From Posidonia oceanica (lineage: Eukaryota; Streptophyta; Magnoliopsida; Alismatales; Posidoniaceae): a stretch of DNA of 64,000 nt. The stretch lies in contig JAZBRS010000049.1 of NCBI GenBank assembly GCA_037176725.1, positions 11,178,001-11,242,000 on the forward strand. Direction: 5' to 3'. Within the stretch, counting starts at the first letter, position 1; the number at the start of each line of letters is the position of its first letter. Positions 54,201 through 64,000 of this stretch are shown here, in pieces. A model generated the notes under the pieces. The model ran no database searches. It was not told the DNA's origin and saw nothing but the letters and a program-made list of their open reading frames with translations. Both the position numbers and the translations under genes were made by a program.

Positions 54201-54561
54201 AGAACAAGATGAACAAAATGGAGCATCACTGATTACCATCGTCAAAGGCTTCGATATCAAATTCTTCTTCTTCTACAACTTCTTCCTGCTCTTCTTCTGA
54301 AGCTTCTTTGAAGGCATCATCTTGTTCGACAACGGGTTGGAGGGAGGAGGAGTTCTTCTCCTTCTTCTTCTTCTTCTTGTTGGCGCGGCAAGCGAAGGAG
54401 GACAGTGTGGACGTAGAAGAAGAAGAGGAAGAGAGACGAAGTGGAAGAAACGAGGCAGGTGGCGGCTTGTGGGAGAGGATTATGGAAGGAAGGATGGACG
54501 TCCGGCGGAGGAAACTGACCGCTCCACCTCCCCCACCCCCATTAATGGAGACCACCTCCAT
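42270..54561 (-). CDS. RimP/DUF150-like ribosome maturation factor, probably plastid
   Basis: Exons on the reverse strand: 54561-54237, 53006-52942, 52870-52695, 43624-43516, 42578-42270. All introns are GT-AG, phases fit, and the total is 327 residues. The N-terminus is a Ser-rich transit-peptide-like stretch (about 1-58), then a Lys run (61-69) and acidic tracts (about 77-130). The RimP-like part follows: a first domain (about 135-225) and the family's signature VSSPGLERAV (226-235) with IPDDLERFKDKP. Bacterial RimP helps 30S subunit maturation; plant homologues (UPF0090) are predicted plastid proteins. An intron interrupts just before the signature. Introns are 1,230, 71, 9,070 and 937 bp; the third is swollen by transposons. 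No coding damage is seen. The extreme C-terminus (LRLVRLYAEC) extends past the bacterial length. Confidence 0.88.
42579..43515 (-). mobile_element. Intron 4 of the RimP gene, with a possible TRIM/copia remnant
   Basis: Around 42720-43030 there are phrases usual in plant TRIM and copia LTRs read on the reverse strand: CCAATGTGAGACATTCAC and, near 42978, CTCTGGTACCAT, resembling the initiator-Met primer site TGGTATCAGAG inverted. Terminal repeats and duplications were not found, so only a remnant is proposed. The rest of the intron is AT-rich with nothing recognised. Confidence 0.35.
43901..44106. repeat. Direct repeat of about 35 bp, 167 bp apart
   Basis: GCAAAGACTTCATGTA followed by TCCAATAGCTATC occurs at about 43902-43935 and 44069-44102, with few differences between copies. 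It lies in intron 3 of the RimP gene, next to the palindromic element. Its origin is not recognised. Confidence 0.6.
44380..50600. mobile_element. Long palindromic (fold-back) element in RimP intron 3
   Basis: The left arm (about 44380-47745) pairs with the right arm (about 47746-50600) in inverted orientation. Matched pairs: 44580-44620 with 50370-50400 (CATCAAGTGAGAGAGATAG), 44840-44930 with 49990-50070, 46000-46330 with 48780-49120, and 47600-47690 with 47815-47900. Arms are roughly 80% alike in the parts compared, with small indels, and almost no spacer remains in the middle. No transposase was recognised. Short ORFs in the arms (for example 46080-46451) have no known domain. It could be a fold-back DNA transposon or an inverted duplication of an unknown element. 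Outer ends are approximate. Confidence 0.75.
46446..46778 (-). mobile_element. TRIM retrotransposon, 333 bp, complete
   Basis: Two 113-bp terminal repeats, 46446-46558 and 46666-46778, begin TGTTAGAAATATG and end CCAACA on the plus strand. They are flanked by ACAAC at 46441-46445 and 46779-46783. Read on the reverse strand the LTR starts TGTTGGAATA and is followed by TGGTATTAGAGTC (46665-46653), one base off the initiator-tRNA-Met primer site. The internal part is only 107 bp, with no coding. It sits in the left arm of the palindromic element; the right arm has the uninterrupted target near 48684-48700. Confidence 0.92.
50601..52694 (-). other. Remaining part of RimP intron 3
   Basis: AT-rich intron sequence between the palindromic element and exon 3. 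A stretch at about 51860-52060 (TCTTTGGACTCCC and GGTCCAAAGAGG in inverted orientation) may be a small decayed DNA element. Nothing else is recognised and no ORF is supported. Confidence 0.5.
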
Positions 54562-54660
54562 CTTTTCGTTGAGGGATAGACGACGACACCACCGCTAACA
54601 CCCCTACAGACAGCGAGGAGCTGCCGAGGGGGTGGGGTGTTGTGGTTTGTGCGGTAAATG
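54562..54660 (-). promoter_or_regulatory. 5' leader and proximal promoter of the RimP gene
   Basis: GC-richer sequence immediately upstream of ATG 54561, changing to AT-rich DNA beyond 54660. It contains the likely 5' untranslated region. No TATA element is evident close by, as is common for plastid-protein genes. The start site is not determined. Confidence 0.35.
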
Positions 54661-54842
54661 ATTTGACAGGAATATTATTTTTCAATTATCATTCAAAATA
54701 ATTGTGTTTATGTAATTAACCATTTAAATAATGATGTTTGTATATTTAATAAGAAATGATATCAAAATAAACTTATTTTTTTTACTCTCTAGACAGCAAC
54801 CGTGAATGGATAAGATTTAAGATCAAGGATCCTCTATAGAAG

Positions 54843-55075
54843 CTTTTGTTTGCGGTTCCAGTCCATTTCAACCGCTCCAGCTTCCATGTAGAGCAATTTC
54901 TATACGTAAATAGTATTACTCCAGGTTGTTCTAGTCGCTCCAGATTCCACACGTTTTACTGTAGATAATGAAGAAATAGTGATCTTCCAAGGAGTGGAGA
55001 GTGATCTTTCGGGAAGCAGCTACAGTACTGACTTCCAACTAGCATTCTTTTATTGGAATCCCCAAACAAACGCAA
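54843..55075. mobile_element. MITE-like element with TTTGTTTGCGG-type ends
   Basis: The left end, TTTGTTTGCGGTTCCA (about 54845), is matched inverted by GGAATCCCCAAACAAACGC (about 55057-55075), with one or two differences. It is about 230 bp, CTCC-rich inside and without an ORF. Superfamily and duplication are not determined. Confidence 0.4.
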
Positions 55076-55480
55076 CATGTTGCGAAGTTGGGAGTAAATG
55101 TTGATATTCGAAGTCCTATTCAAATGTGAATTCCAAAAAGTTAGATATTTATTCAAATTCAAAAAATTTTGGTTAGATTCTATTTTCTTTATCTAATAAA
55201 TTTTAAAACTAAATCAAATATTATGATATCCTATTAGAAAAAATCTGAATTCAAAATTATAAGACATCGATTTAGATCATGTCTTAATATCTAGATCCTA
55301 ATAGCATAGTTACATACTAACACTTTTAACATTTTAAGTTATTAACTTACTTCAAATTAGGATGTTTTCCTCATATGTCTAGGGACTAGGGTTTAATATA
55401 AAATTTCAATTTGAATTTAGAAGTTGAATCGAATAAAATTCGAATTCATAGAGATTTATTTCTATAACATCTAGAGTTTT
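55076..55480. other. AT-rich intergenic stretch
   Basis: AATTCAAA-rich, low-complexity sequence without an ORF or a recognisable element. Confidence 0.5.
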
Positions 55481-57970
55481 TCTTTCTTTCCTGGAGTTTT
55501 TGGGTATAATTGACACGTTTTGGTCACCTCGGAATTAGTGCATTGAGGGGATTTTGGGGTTAATTTATAAGTCTTAGAACCTCATGATGTTTGTGGGAAA
55601 ATAAATGTGCAATCGAATTGAGGATCTTTTGGAATAATCAAGTTTGTTATTGATTGCTTGTGTTTGTGGCTCTTTATGATGCTAATCTTGGGAACTAATG
55701 GGTTTTTAGTGATTGGGTGGGAAACGACGTATTTTTAAGACCCTTGAACATTCTTACATGGATGTATACAAGTGAGAGTGCTTGTTTTCTTGTTGGGATA
55801 CTTGTGTTGTTGTCCTCCTTGCATGTGTTGACGGGAGGGCCTTGTCGTGGCTTGCTGCATGGGAGGAGTTGAGCCACCAACGCTTGCTTGAGGTCACAGG
55901 AAGCTTTCCCACCCTCTTCCTCCTCCGTTCGACTCGTTAGGTCTCGTTCTTGAGCTCTCGGCCGTCTCAACGGCCAGTGACGCGAACAGCCGCCAGTGGT
56001 CATCGGTGGAGGTGGGAGAAGGGAAGTAGGCCGATTCCTCTCTCCCTCATTGAGCTCCTCACTCCTCCCTCATCCTCGTGAAGCCTCATAGTCGAACTTC
56101 ATGGCTCTCCGGCTTCCTAGATGGCCGGAAATGCCATAAACGTCGGCGACGAGAGGGTGAAGGTAGGTGGAGCAATCCATAAGCTCATTTCTTGCTTTAA
56201 ATATATGATTGTGTTCGTTTTTACTTACTCTTGCTTACTAGGTAGTTAGTTTTCAGCTTTCAATCGATTTGGATACTGGATCACGTTTGGAAGCACCCTG
56301 ACCTGTAAAACACAGGAACCGATGCGTCTTACGTTAGACGCACCCTTTCCCAGCGTCCTACGCCCTACTTGTTCTTTTGATGTTTTTTTATTTCTTTTTG
56401 CAAGTAGAATCAATGTTTTATGATACCTGACGCTTGGTGTGTGTTCTTATCATGAATTTATGCATGCCTGGTTAGCTTCCTGCTTGGTTTTCTTCCTCTT
56501 TTTTAAAAAACAGCATCCCTGAGTGTAAGACGCAGGATACTGCGTGTCTTACATTAGACGCGCCCTATACCAGCATCTTATGCTTCAGTTCCCTTTTTTA
56601 CTTATTTTTAGTTGCTAATGTGTTTTGATTGGTCCTCTGTGGTTTGATATGCTACATATGTTCTCACGAGCCCCTGATATCATGTTTTAGATCATATACT
56701 AATAATTTTCTTTGGGGATTCTTCCCCCTTCTTTCAAAATAGCTTTTCAGGGTGTTGAACATTGAAGATCCCAGCGTCCTATGTAAGACGCAAGGGATTT
56801 CAGCGTCCTACACCCTAGAGCCTTATTTTTCAATGTTTACAATCCTTTTGGAATGTTTGTTTGAGTTATGAATGCATGCCAGGTTGTGGTTTCCTTTCCA
56901 GGTGCTCTCTGATTTCCATGATTTTTCTTGATCCTTGCATGCATGCCAGTTTTTTTGCAGGATCTGTGCTCTCTGTGTTGGACGCTATGAATACCTGCGC
57001 CTTATATAAGACGTAGGGTATACAGCGTTCAACACCCTGAGCCTACAGCATCCAGATTTCGTGCTTGCTTCTCGTTTCTACGCTTTGATTGTTGTTTCCT
57101 TGGTTATCTAGCTTGGTTTACTCATCCATAGTTTTCATGTGGCATTAAGATCCATGTTTTCCTAAAATATGCATGTTTTCTGCAGATTCTTGCTCTCTGT
57201 GTTGGACGCAGAGTATTCCAGCGTCTTACGTAAGATGCTGGGTACTCCAGCGTCCAACGCTTCAAAACTTACTGTACCTTGTTTTTTAGCACAGTTTTCA
57301 ATTTGTGTGCCATTTCCGCCTTTGGTCACTCCCATGTGTGTGTTCCAGCATCCAGGCATGTGGTTTGACACTAGCTTTCTAGTTTTACGCTTTGTTTTGT
57401 TTTCCTAACTCGCTTATCACTTTATCATGGCATTTAAACTTTAATTAGTCTTTTAAACATGGTTTTGCTAAACTTTGCATGGTTTATAATTGCATATTGC
57501 ATACCGCCCTCGGCGAACATAAACTGGCGTTTTACGTCAACATTAGCCACACAAGAGCGGATTAGCCAAGAAAGACCGGCTTCCTTGGGCATGTCGGGGG
57601 TGCCTAACACATTCCCCGTACGTAACAAGAGTCCTTATTCTTTCTTTAGACCGCATTGACCTTGTGTCATACATTTGAATCGGATTTGCATGTTTTTTAA
57701 ATTGCATGAGTTTTTCTGTATGTGTTTGTGTACGGTTTTCCTAGTTTTCCAGCTTTTTAATAGATTAGATGGCGACTCCATTTCTTTTCTTTTGTTTTTC
57801 CTTTACGTTCTTCACCGTTTTTCCGGTGTTTTCGAGTCGAGTGTCTTTCCTTGGAATCCACCGTTGGTCGTGGCCTGCGATCCGGCTTTCGAGCCGCTCG
57901 ATCGCATGGTTACAGCCAAATTAGTCGAACGTTGCAGAATTTCGGTCGATCGAATGATTTCAGCATACCA
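55480..57970 (+). mobile_element. Tat-type LTR of a second family, borders uncertain
   Basis: The 3' part (57490-57905) matches the interrupted LTR at 1690-1979 plus 33390-33520, including the CGGGGGTGCCTAACAC hairpin module and the ATGGCGACTCC motif. Upstream are a GC-rich part (55800-56170) and five palindromic repeats (56310-57265), the same general plan as the other LTRs. No TG..CA pair with flanking duplication was found, and no gag-pol is attached, so it is a solo or truncated LTR. Confidence 0.6.
56310..57265. repeat. Five repeats of about 225 bp with palindromic GCGTCTTACGTAAGACGC cores
   Basis: Cores lie near 56322-56345, 56537-56560, 56775-56790, 56995-57020 and 57217-57240. Each is an inverted repeat of GCGTC(T/C)TA and TA(A/G)GACGC, followed about 20 bp on by a further CAGCGTCCTAC-like half. 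Between cores the sequence is T-rich and diverged. Confidence 0.7.
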
Positions 57971-58568
57971 AATGTGCTAGCCATTTGTGAACGTTGTACT
58001 AGCTGTTAGACACAACCTTGGGCCTTGCTTTACCTATAAATAGGACTCCCAAGGAACCCCCAATGGACACCAATAGATACAAATCATCAAATCCTTCATA
58101 TTTGAGCATAATTCCTACCTATATTTAGAGTTCTCTCAAGTCTAGCAAGAAAGAGCCAAAATTGCCAACTTTCGCCAAAATTCTGTTGGGAGATAAAAAA
58201 GAAGTGCTGTTGTAATTGCTTTGTAAACAATGGTGCAAGCTTCTCCAAGTTTGAGAGAAAGATTCCGTGGGAATTGCGAAGGAGACGATGGTCTTCGTCA
58301 AGTAAGTGTTTTACTTTGAATTAAGATTAAGGGAACTCCAGAGGGGATCTAGGAGTGGACTAGGCCAGGGTTGGCTGAACCACTATACATCATTTGTGTC
58401 AATTTCATTATCTCTCTCCCTCTTCTTTGTATGTTTTAAATAGAATACAATTTGATTTGATATTTAATTGAATTATTCTAAGTAAAGTTAAGTAAATAAT
58501 TTTAAGAGACAAAGAAAATTAAAATACTCTATTCACTCCCCCTCTAAAGTAGCCTCTCAATCCTAACA
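57971..58568 (+). mobile_element. Copia-type LTR (SIRE/Maximus-like), probably solo
   Basis: CTATAAATAGGAC (about 58035) is a TATA element. GAACCACTATACATCATTTG, then TCTCTCTCCCTCTTCTTTG, then ATTCACTCCCCCTCTAAAGT and the end AATCCTAACA are typical of the R/U5 end of plant SIRE/Maximus copia LTRs. The end at 58568 is well supported. The start at 57971 (TGTGCTAG) or about 58003 (TGTTAGAC) is a guess. No flanking duplication was recognised and no coding region is attached. Confidence 0.55.
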
Positions 58569-58700
58569 GATGTCGCCGTACCATCGCCGTTGCCGCCGTC
58601 AAGAGGAGGAGGAGAATCCTAAGTAGGCCGAGGTGGAGATGGAGTCGCTGTCGTCACTCGCCGCTCGTCGCTGTTGTCGACACCGGTGAACGATACATGC
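58569..58700. other. GC-rich fragment with GAGGAG runs
   Basis: CGCCGT/GAGGAGG-rich stretch of about 120 bp, similar in composition to 61311-61515 on the far side of the gypsy LTR. The two may be parts of one sequence split by insertion; this is not shown. Confidence 0.3.
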
Positions 58701-61310
58701 CCCATAGATTTCTCTTTGAAATTTTTGATGGATTCTAGGAGCAATGTGGAATTGTGTGTTTGTGGTTGCCTGAAGCTTCTATGAGAATTTATGGAGGAAT
58801 TTATGTGGTATTAATGGCATCGGAGGTGGGTAAAACTTTATTGAATATGAATGTTTTGTCTTGAGATTTCTTGGCTCACATGCAACGGATTGAAATAATT
58901 CTTGTCACAAATGATAGATCATCTCTAGATCTTCATTTTGATATATTGCATGTGATTTTTGGTTGATTATGTAGTGTTTTGGCTTTTCTTGCAACTCGCG
59001 GGCTTACTATGTCGTGCATAGTTTCTGTGAGCTTTGCTTGTTGATTTCTTGTGATCCGTTCAACGGATCCTTGTGATTTTTGTTCCAAATTGTAGATTGT
59101 TTCGAGATCTTCAATTGAGTATGTGGTTTGTGATTTTTGGTAGCTTGTGATGGAACTGGTTTGGATTCCCATTTTGGATGATTTTTGGGTTGCCTGTTTT
59201 GAGTTGGCTGTGTCGCTTGGTTCGGCATACCAAAATATTTCGATATGCTGATCTGGTCCTTGGGAGTAGGAGGCAGGCCCTGATCCGGTCGACCGAAGGA
59301 TTTCGGTCTACTGAATCAAGTATTAGTTGTGAGCTTTGGGTGCTGATTCGATCGACCGTTTTGGTTCGGTTTGCCGAACAAGGCCCCTGAACCCAACCTT
59401 AGGTATTTTTGGGTTTAATTTTGGGGGTGATTAATGTAGTTAATTACTAGATTGCCCTTGTAGGTAATTAGGGGATGTAAATGATTAGGATAATCAATAA
59501 AATGAGTTAGGGAATGTCTAAATGAATGAGTAAGATTCCCCGGGTATTGTGGTTAGTATAAAAGATTATAGAACCTAAATGGTTTAGCTAGACATTAGGG
59601 TTGATATTTAACCCTAGGTTTAGATGTGGTTCAGTGTTTAATGTTAGTGTCCGGTCTTGTAAGTCAAATGAGACTTCGATACTGTTGCTCTAGGTTTGGC
59701 TTGGTTTTTTTCTATGGTGCTTTGACTTATGATCTCAAAGCAGTTTTAAAAGAAAAGATTATGATTTTGAGATGATATTTAAATGATTTTTGAAATGGTT
59801 TTTGAAAAGATATTTTGAAAGAAAATGCATCAGTTTGCAAAGATTTTCTGAGAGACTGAGATTGAAGCTTCTGAACGACAGACTAGGGACAACTGATACC
59901 CGTAGATGGTCGAGAGTCAGTTGCCTAAGGTGAGGTCCGTGGTTTTCTAAGGTTTTGGGACGGGTTCACGTAGCCGAAGGATAGTACTGATGGAGTAGGG
60001 AGATGAGACCTCAGAGAAGTCGGTTATGATTCCTAGGGCGTGGATACCGAGCTTGTGGTACTGTAGGGACCCGATGAAAGAGTCTGGATTACCCTTTGTG
60101 TTGGTACTGGCTGGGGCTGGGGTTGGAGTCCCCAGACACTCGGGCATCAATGGGACGTCGGAAGGACGAAACCCCGTGTACTGAAAAATGATAAATTGAT
60201 GGCTGAGTTCCCGGGATGGTGGTTCCTCCCACGCAGGGTAGCCCACCGCAGCAGTGCAGTGTATCTTGGGATTAGAGTCCCTGGAGGCTGCTTGTGGCCA
60301 AGTCGGTCGCTGATGGCCATAGTGACATGACTAGTTTTTACGCTGGGTGCATGTGTGTGGTTTTGTGTTGGCTTGGGCTTGGTTTAGCAAAGAGGTAGCC
60401 ATTCCAAGTATGCTGCTTTGAGTTGTGATTGTGTGTTGGCTTGGGCTTGATTTGGCAAAAAATGGTCATTCCAAGTGAGCATAAAAAGATTTTAAACAAG
60501 ACATGCATTTTGAAAGAAAAGTGCATTGATTTTGGAAAGCATGTTTTAAAAGATCTGTGCTTATGGAACAATGGTAGATTGCCTGATTGTGGTTTGTGGC
60601 ATCAAAGGTAGGATACCTGCTTTTCTAAGGTTGGTGTGTTTTAGTTGCTGCATGCCTATGTCGCGTTACTTTTTGGCCAATGTGGCCTTGTGTTTGACTT
60701 TGATGCTTGTTGTGTTGCGTGCTCTGCATGCAAATGAGAGCATTCAAACACTATTGGCTGTCTAGTCCGCCCAATAAGTGCGTGGAATCAGGCAGCATGC
60801 TTTGTGTGGTTTTGGACTTGATTTGGCTGGTGTGGCCATCTCAAGTGTGCATAAAGGATTTTGATAGAGCATGCATTTGGTTTTTGAAAAGAAAGAGAAA
60901 ATTAGTTTTGTAAAGCATGTCTTATGGTTTTGTTGTTGGCTGGGCAACAGTGGGTTGCCTTGTTGAGTGGTTGCGGTGTCCAAGTGGGACGCCTATGTTT
61001 GTTGGTTTTGCGGCGTGTTTACGTCGGTTCCCTCAGCAGTGGTTGCTAAGTGGTTTAGGTGGAGTGTATGCTGGATGACTGTTTGAGTGGTTACTCATGT
61101 GTATTTTGTTTTACGTGTTTTTGGAAGGTGTAGGATAAGAGCGGCTTTTGCTAGTACACATAGGAGGAAGTTACTTTACCACACATCAAGGGTTCTGAAT
61201 GAGCATGTAGAGTAGTTTTATTTCAGTTATTTATTAGATTTAAATTTGTTGTTTCTGCCTAGATTTAGTTTCAGAAAAAAAAGAAGAGTGGTTAGGTTCG
61301 GGATGTTACA
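58701..61310 (+). mobile_element. Gypsy-type LTR, 3' end clear, start uncertain
   Basis: The end GGTTCGGGATGTTACA at 61295-61310 is the usual form for plant gypsy (chromovirus-like) LTRs. A TATA-like AGTATAAAAG lies near 59553. Inside are degenerate direct repeats of TTGGCTTGGGCTTG(G/A)TTT..GGCCATTCCAAGT at about 60370, 60435 and 60815, and CCGGTCGACCGAA motifs at 59286-59370. The matching TGTAACA-type start was not found, so the span is approximate. There is no coding region. Confidence 0.45.
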
Positions 61311-61520
61311 GGAAGCGACTGCCGTCCGAGGAGGAGGAGGAGGAGGAGGTCAGATCCGACACGGAGGAGGAGGGGAAGGAGCCAGAGATGAGCTGCCACC
61401 TCAAACGAGAAAGAGGAAGAAGAGCCGCCTAACGAGGAGTGGAGGAGGAGGAGGAGGGTTTAGGAGGAGGAGGACGACGAAGTGTGGAAGAAGAGGAAGC
61501 GGTTGTCGTTAGGTTAGGGT
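61311..61520 (+). other. Purine-rich GAGGAG stretch
   Basis: About 200 bp of GGA/GAG triplets. An ORF (61246-61512, Gly/Arg-rich) crosses it from the LTR end, so it is not credible as a gene. It could be a fragment of a host exon or simple repeat. Confidence 0.4.
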
Positions 61521-61679
61521 TTTAGGCTTTTAGCATCTAGGAATAGATGTAAATATATATATGTAGATTTTGCAAAGATAGTATTTAGATTTTTATTTAT
61601 TAGTTATTAGATACTATGTCTTAAGTTTTACATGTAAATAGAATAATTAGTTTAAAATAAATAAATAATAACATTAAGT

Positions 61680-61865
61680 TTTCAGATTCGGATATTTTCG
61701 AATCGAATGTATCAACATCCGTATTCGATTCGATTTTTTTCATTTTTTTTTTTCAAATTTGAATCCGATCTATCGGATATTTTTTCAGATAAAAATTCAA
61801 GATTTCGAATGCCAGATTCGGAGCAGATCTTCGGATATTTTCGAATTTCTGACACCCTAGTCGTG
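61680..61865. mobile_element. hAT-like non-autonomous fragment
   Basis: TTCGGATATTTTCGAA, then ATTCGATTCGATTT, and the right end CTGACACCCTAGT resemble common plant hAT-derived elements whose ends read (C/T)AGGGTGTCA. The left terminal repeat is not clear. The plus-strand ORF 61707-62087 crosses its edge and is not supported. Confidence 0.4.
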
Positions 61866-62780
61866 GCCCTCAATTTGTTACCACAATTGCATTTTTTCCC
61901 TACTACGATTTATTTGGTGTTTGTTGGGATTACTACAAAGATGCGGTCATATATTCTTGATGATGTATGTTTGAATACTTCTAACCTCAAGAACTTTTTT
62001 GTTGGTATCTTTCTTTTCTATTGTTATTTTAATAGGCTGGAATTGTTTGATCATAAACGCACAAAAGAAAGTAGGACTTACAAATGAATGGTTGTGGACT
62101 TTTTAAGGTTAAAAATAATTTTATCCTAAAATCTGTAGATTATTTTTAGAATCCAACTCATATTGGATTACAAGATTCTTCCAAAATACACTTGAATATG
62201 TACATATTATAATTTAGATTATGGACAAAATTAGTTATATAAATATGCTTGGTTCAAATTACAAGTCACATTAGATTATATGAAAATCTGAGTACCAATA
62301 ATCTGAACCAAACTGACCATGGAGAGCGATTCTTTCATGGCTCCTGGCAACACTATTGGTTACTTTTTGTTTGGACCGACGAATAAATTTGGGACTTGTA
62401 AAATGTATTTCTCGTGGGATTTGTTGTGGGAGTTTTCTAGGACCATTCATCGGTAAGCAGGCGTAAATTCATCTGTAAAGCATTCCCATTATGCTAACGC
62501 GCATGCCAAGTAGGACCAATAGTTCTATTAGATTCGACTTACCTCCAAACGTGATGGGCACGTTCTTCCATTTTTGCATAGTTGATGTGCACGATAGTGT
62601 GCAGAAAATTCGACCCATCAAGCAATATGAGTAGCACTAGCAAAAGACCCGTCCGTTGGTGAGATGTTACAAGGTGAGACTTTTCTAATAACAATGTATA
62701 ATTATTTGTATAAAAAAATATAATAACTTACACATAGTTTTGCTAAGACAGTGTTGAAACCATGCAGCCAAAGGAACAGC
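61866..62780. other. Stretch with nothing recognised
   Basis: AT-rich sequence with no supported ORF, repeat or RNA gene. It may include the 3' untranslated region of the putative reverse-strand gene ending at 62781. Confidence 0.5.
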
Positions 62781-62810
62781 TTACTTGATCTTCTTCTTCT
62801 TCGGCCTCAG
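62781..62810 (-). CDS. Possible last exon of a reverse-strand gene
   Basis: On the reverse strand a good acceptor (TTTCTTCTCTGTAG, 62824-62811) is followed by 30 bp coding LRPKKKKIK and then TAA at 62783-62781. A basic Lys-rich tail ending in a stop is credible as a terminal exon, with the AT-rich DNA up to 64000 as intron. No upstream exon is visible in the window, and another frame across the same bases stays open, so this is only a candidate. Confidence 0.3.
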   Translation of the reverse strand: MRPKKKKIK

Positions 62811-62824
62811 CTACAGAGAAGAAA

Positions 62825-64000
62825 CACAATAACTGTGTTTTATGATAGATTGATTGATCCTCATGCCATGTAAATCAGGGAGCAAATCACTTTTTTCAAA
62901 GTGAACAATACATAATAATAAGCACTTTGTTTATGAATTACTTGCTTCATGTTAAACTCAAAGGAAGATTGTAATGTATTGTGCCTGACAACAAAATTGT
63001 GTACATACAAAATACTAAATCTGTATCCTGTAATGTGGGGAAACAGAGCATAGAAAGGAGACACCAAACCACAACAAATCAAAATGGAAAACAAAAATTT
63101 TGGAAGGTAACCGTTTAGAAGGGGAACTATTATTAAAAATTCAATGCTAAAAAGGATATTGAAAATAAAAATAAAAAGTTATAGTCGAACAACAAACAAC
63201 CAAAGCAACCATAGCATCAAAATATCTAATTTTGGATGTTGAAACATAATCATCTAAAAATCTACACCTTTAAAAAAGATTACTATACAGAAATAAAACG
63301 ATTAATATAGGTTATAAAAAAGATTATAAATAATTACAAAAGAGATAATGATAAAGATTACTTTGTAATCTAATAGGAATAAAATATAAGTAAAATATGA
63401 AAGTTACCTTAGAATAGCAAGGATCCTATGACTCTACAACGTCGAAGTAGAATTCGATAATTGAAAATAGGAAATAAGACCATAAGTTGAATTAGAACTA
63501 AACTAAGGTGGAATTGAAATAACTGTAACAGTGTAAGTACAATGTTAACAGAATATTACAGTCAAAATAAGAATCAAGGATTTCGTAAGAAATAATATCA
63601 AAAACTTGAAGTCTACTTTTTAATAAGCAATTAAAAAGTAATCAAGAATTTACTTAATTCTTGCTTCTTAACACTATAAGCAATCTCTTAAATTCAATGG
63701 CTTGACAATTAGTTTCTTTGCATGTGCAACTTAGTAGATCAAATTACATATGCCAAGAGAAAGGAATCCATTTCAAACACACAAAAAAGACGACCAAGAG
63801 CTTAAGTAACTATATGATTTAGCAAGATGGAACACATATCTAAAAAGTTTAAGGATTTTAGCTTAAGAAGCATACTTTTCAAGCCTAAATTTTACATTGA
63901 AATTGTTTCGTAAATTTGTTTGTTACTTTAATGCCAAAAAATAGAAATATGGAAAAAAAAAACATGAGAAACAAATATATTAGCATATGAAAAGTTATAG
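62825..64000. other. AT-rich right edge
   Basis: Very AT-rich, low-complexity DNA with no supported gene. It may be intron of the putative reverse-strand gene or intergenic. The 77-codon reverse ORF at 62861-63094 has no recognisable feature. Confidence 0.5.

Noticed and set aside
61246..61512. A Gly/Arg-rich protein-coding gene
   Set aside because: The ORF starts inside an LTR end and continues into a simple GAGGAG stretch.

Overview
The window is nuclear DNA of a flowering plant with a repeat-rich genome. The evidence is two intron-containing plant genes (a secretory serine carboxypeptidase and a plastid-type RimP homologue) set in nested LTR retrotransposons of the plant Ty3/gypsy Tat/Ogre type. 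Base composition of the genes is not grass-like. I cannot name the species. All exon models were derived by hand from reading frames and GT/AG sites.

Layout. 1-613 is the start of a reverse-strand Tat-type LTR running off the left edge. 614-1979 and 33390-about 33520 are the two halves of a second, older LTR. They are split by a giant Tat/Ogre-like retrotransposon at 1980-33389, flanked by the 5-bp duplication CCTCC. That element has 5.1-kb LTRs (1980-7114, 28301-33389), a duplicated primer-binding site, and one long decayed gag-pol frame (8508-23089: gag, protease, reverse transcriptase, RNase H, archaeal-type RNase H, integrase). Downstream of pol come a frameshifted plant-mobile-domain-like ORF (24331-25582), an array of covarying hairpin repeats (26140-27575) and a polypurine tract. 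Its coding region is interrupted by a 5.67-kb solo LTR of a related family (11339-17010, duplication CTACC). Without the solo LTR the element would be about 25.7 kb.

34379-39441 (+) is a ten-exon serine carboxypeptidase-like gene whose exons join in frame to 474 residues with a complete Ser-Asp-His triad. 42270-54561 (-) is a five-exon RimP/DUF150-like gene of 327 residues with a transit-peptide-like N-terminus. The two genes are convergent. The third RimP intron is 9.07 kb and holds a roughly 6.2-kb near-perfect palindromic element. One arm of that palindrome carries a 333-bp TRIM retrotransposon, and the other arm preserves the empty target site.

54.8-61.9 kb is another repeat block: a MITE-like element, a Tat-type LTR with palindromic tandem repeats, a copia-type LTR, a gypsy-type LTR end and a hAT-like fragment. 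The right edge is AT-rich and may contain the last exon of a reverse-strand gene that continues outside the window.

The retroelement genes are dead: many in-frame stops, and a transition at a catalytic reverse transcriptase position. The two host genes look intact.
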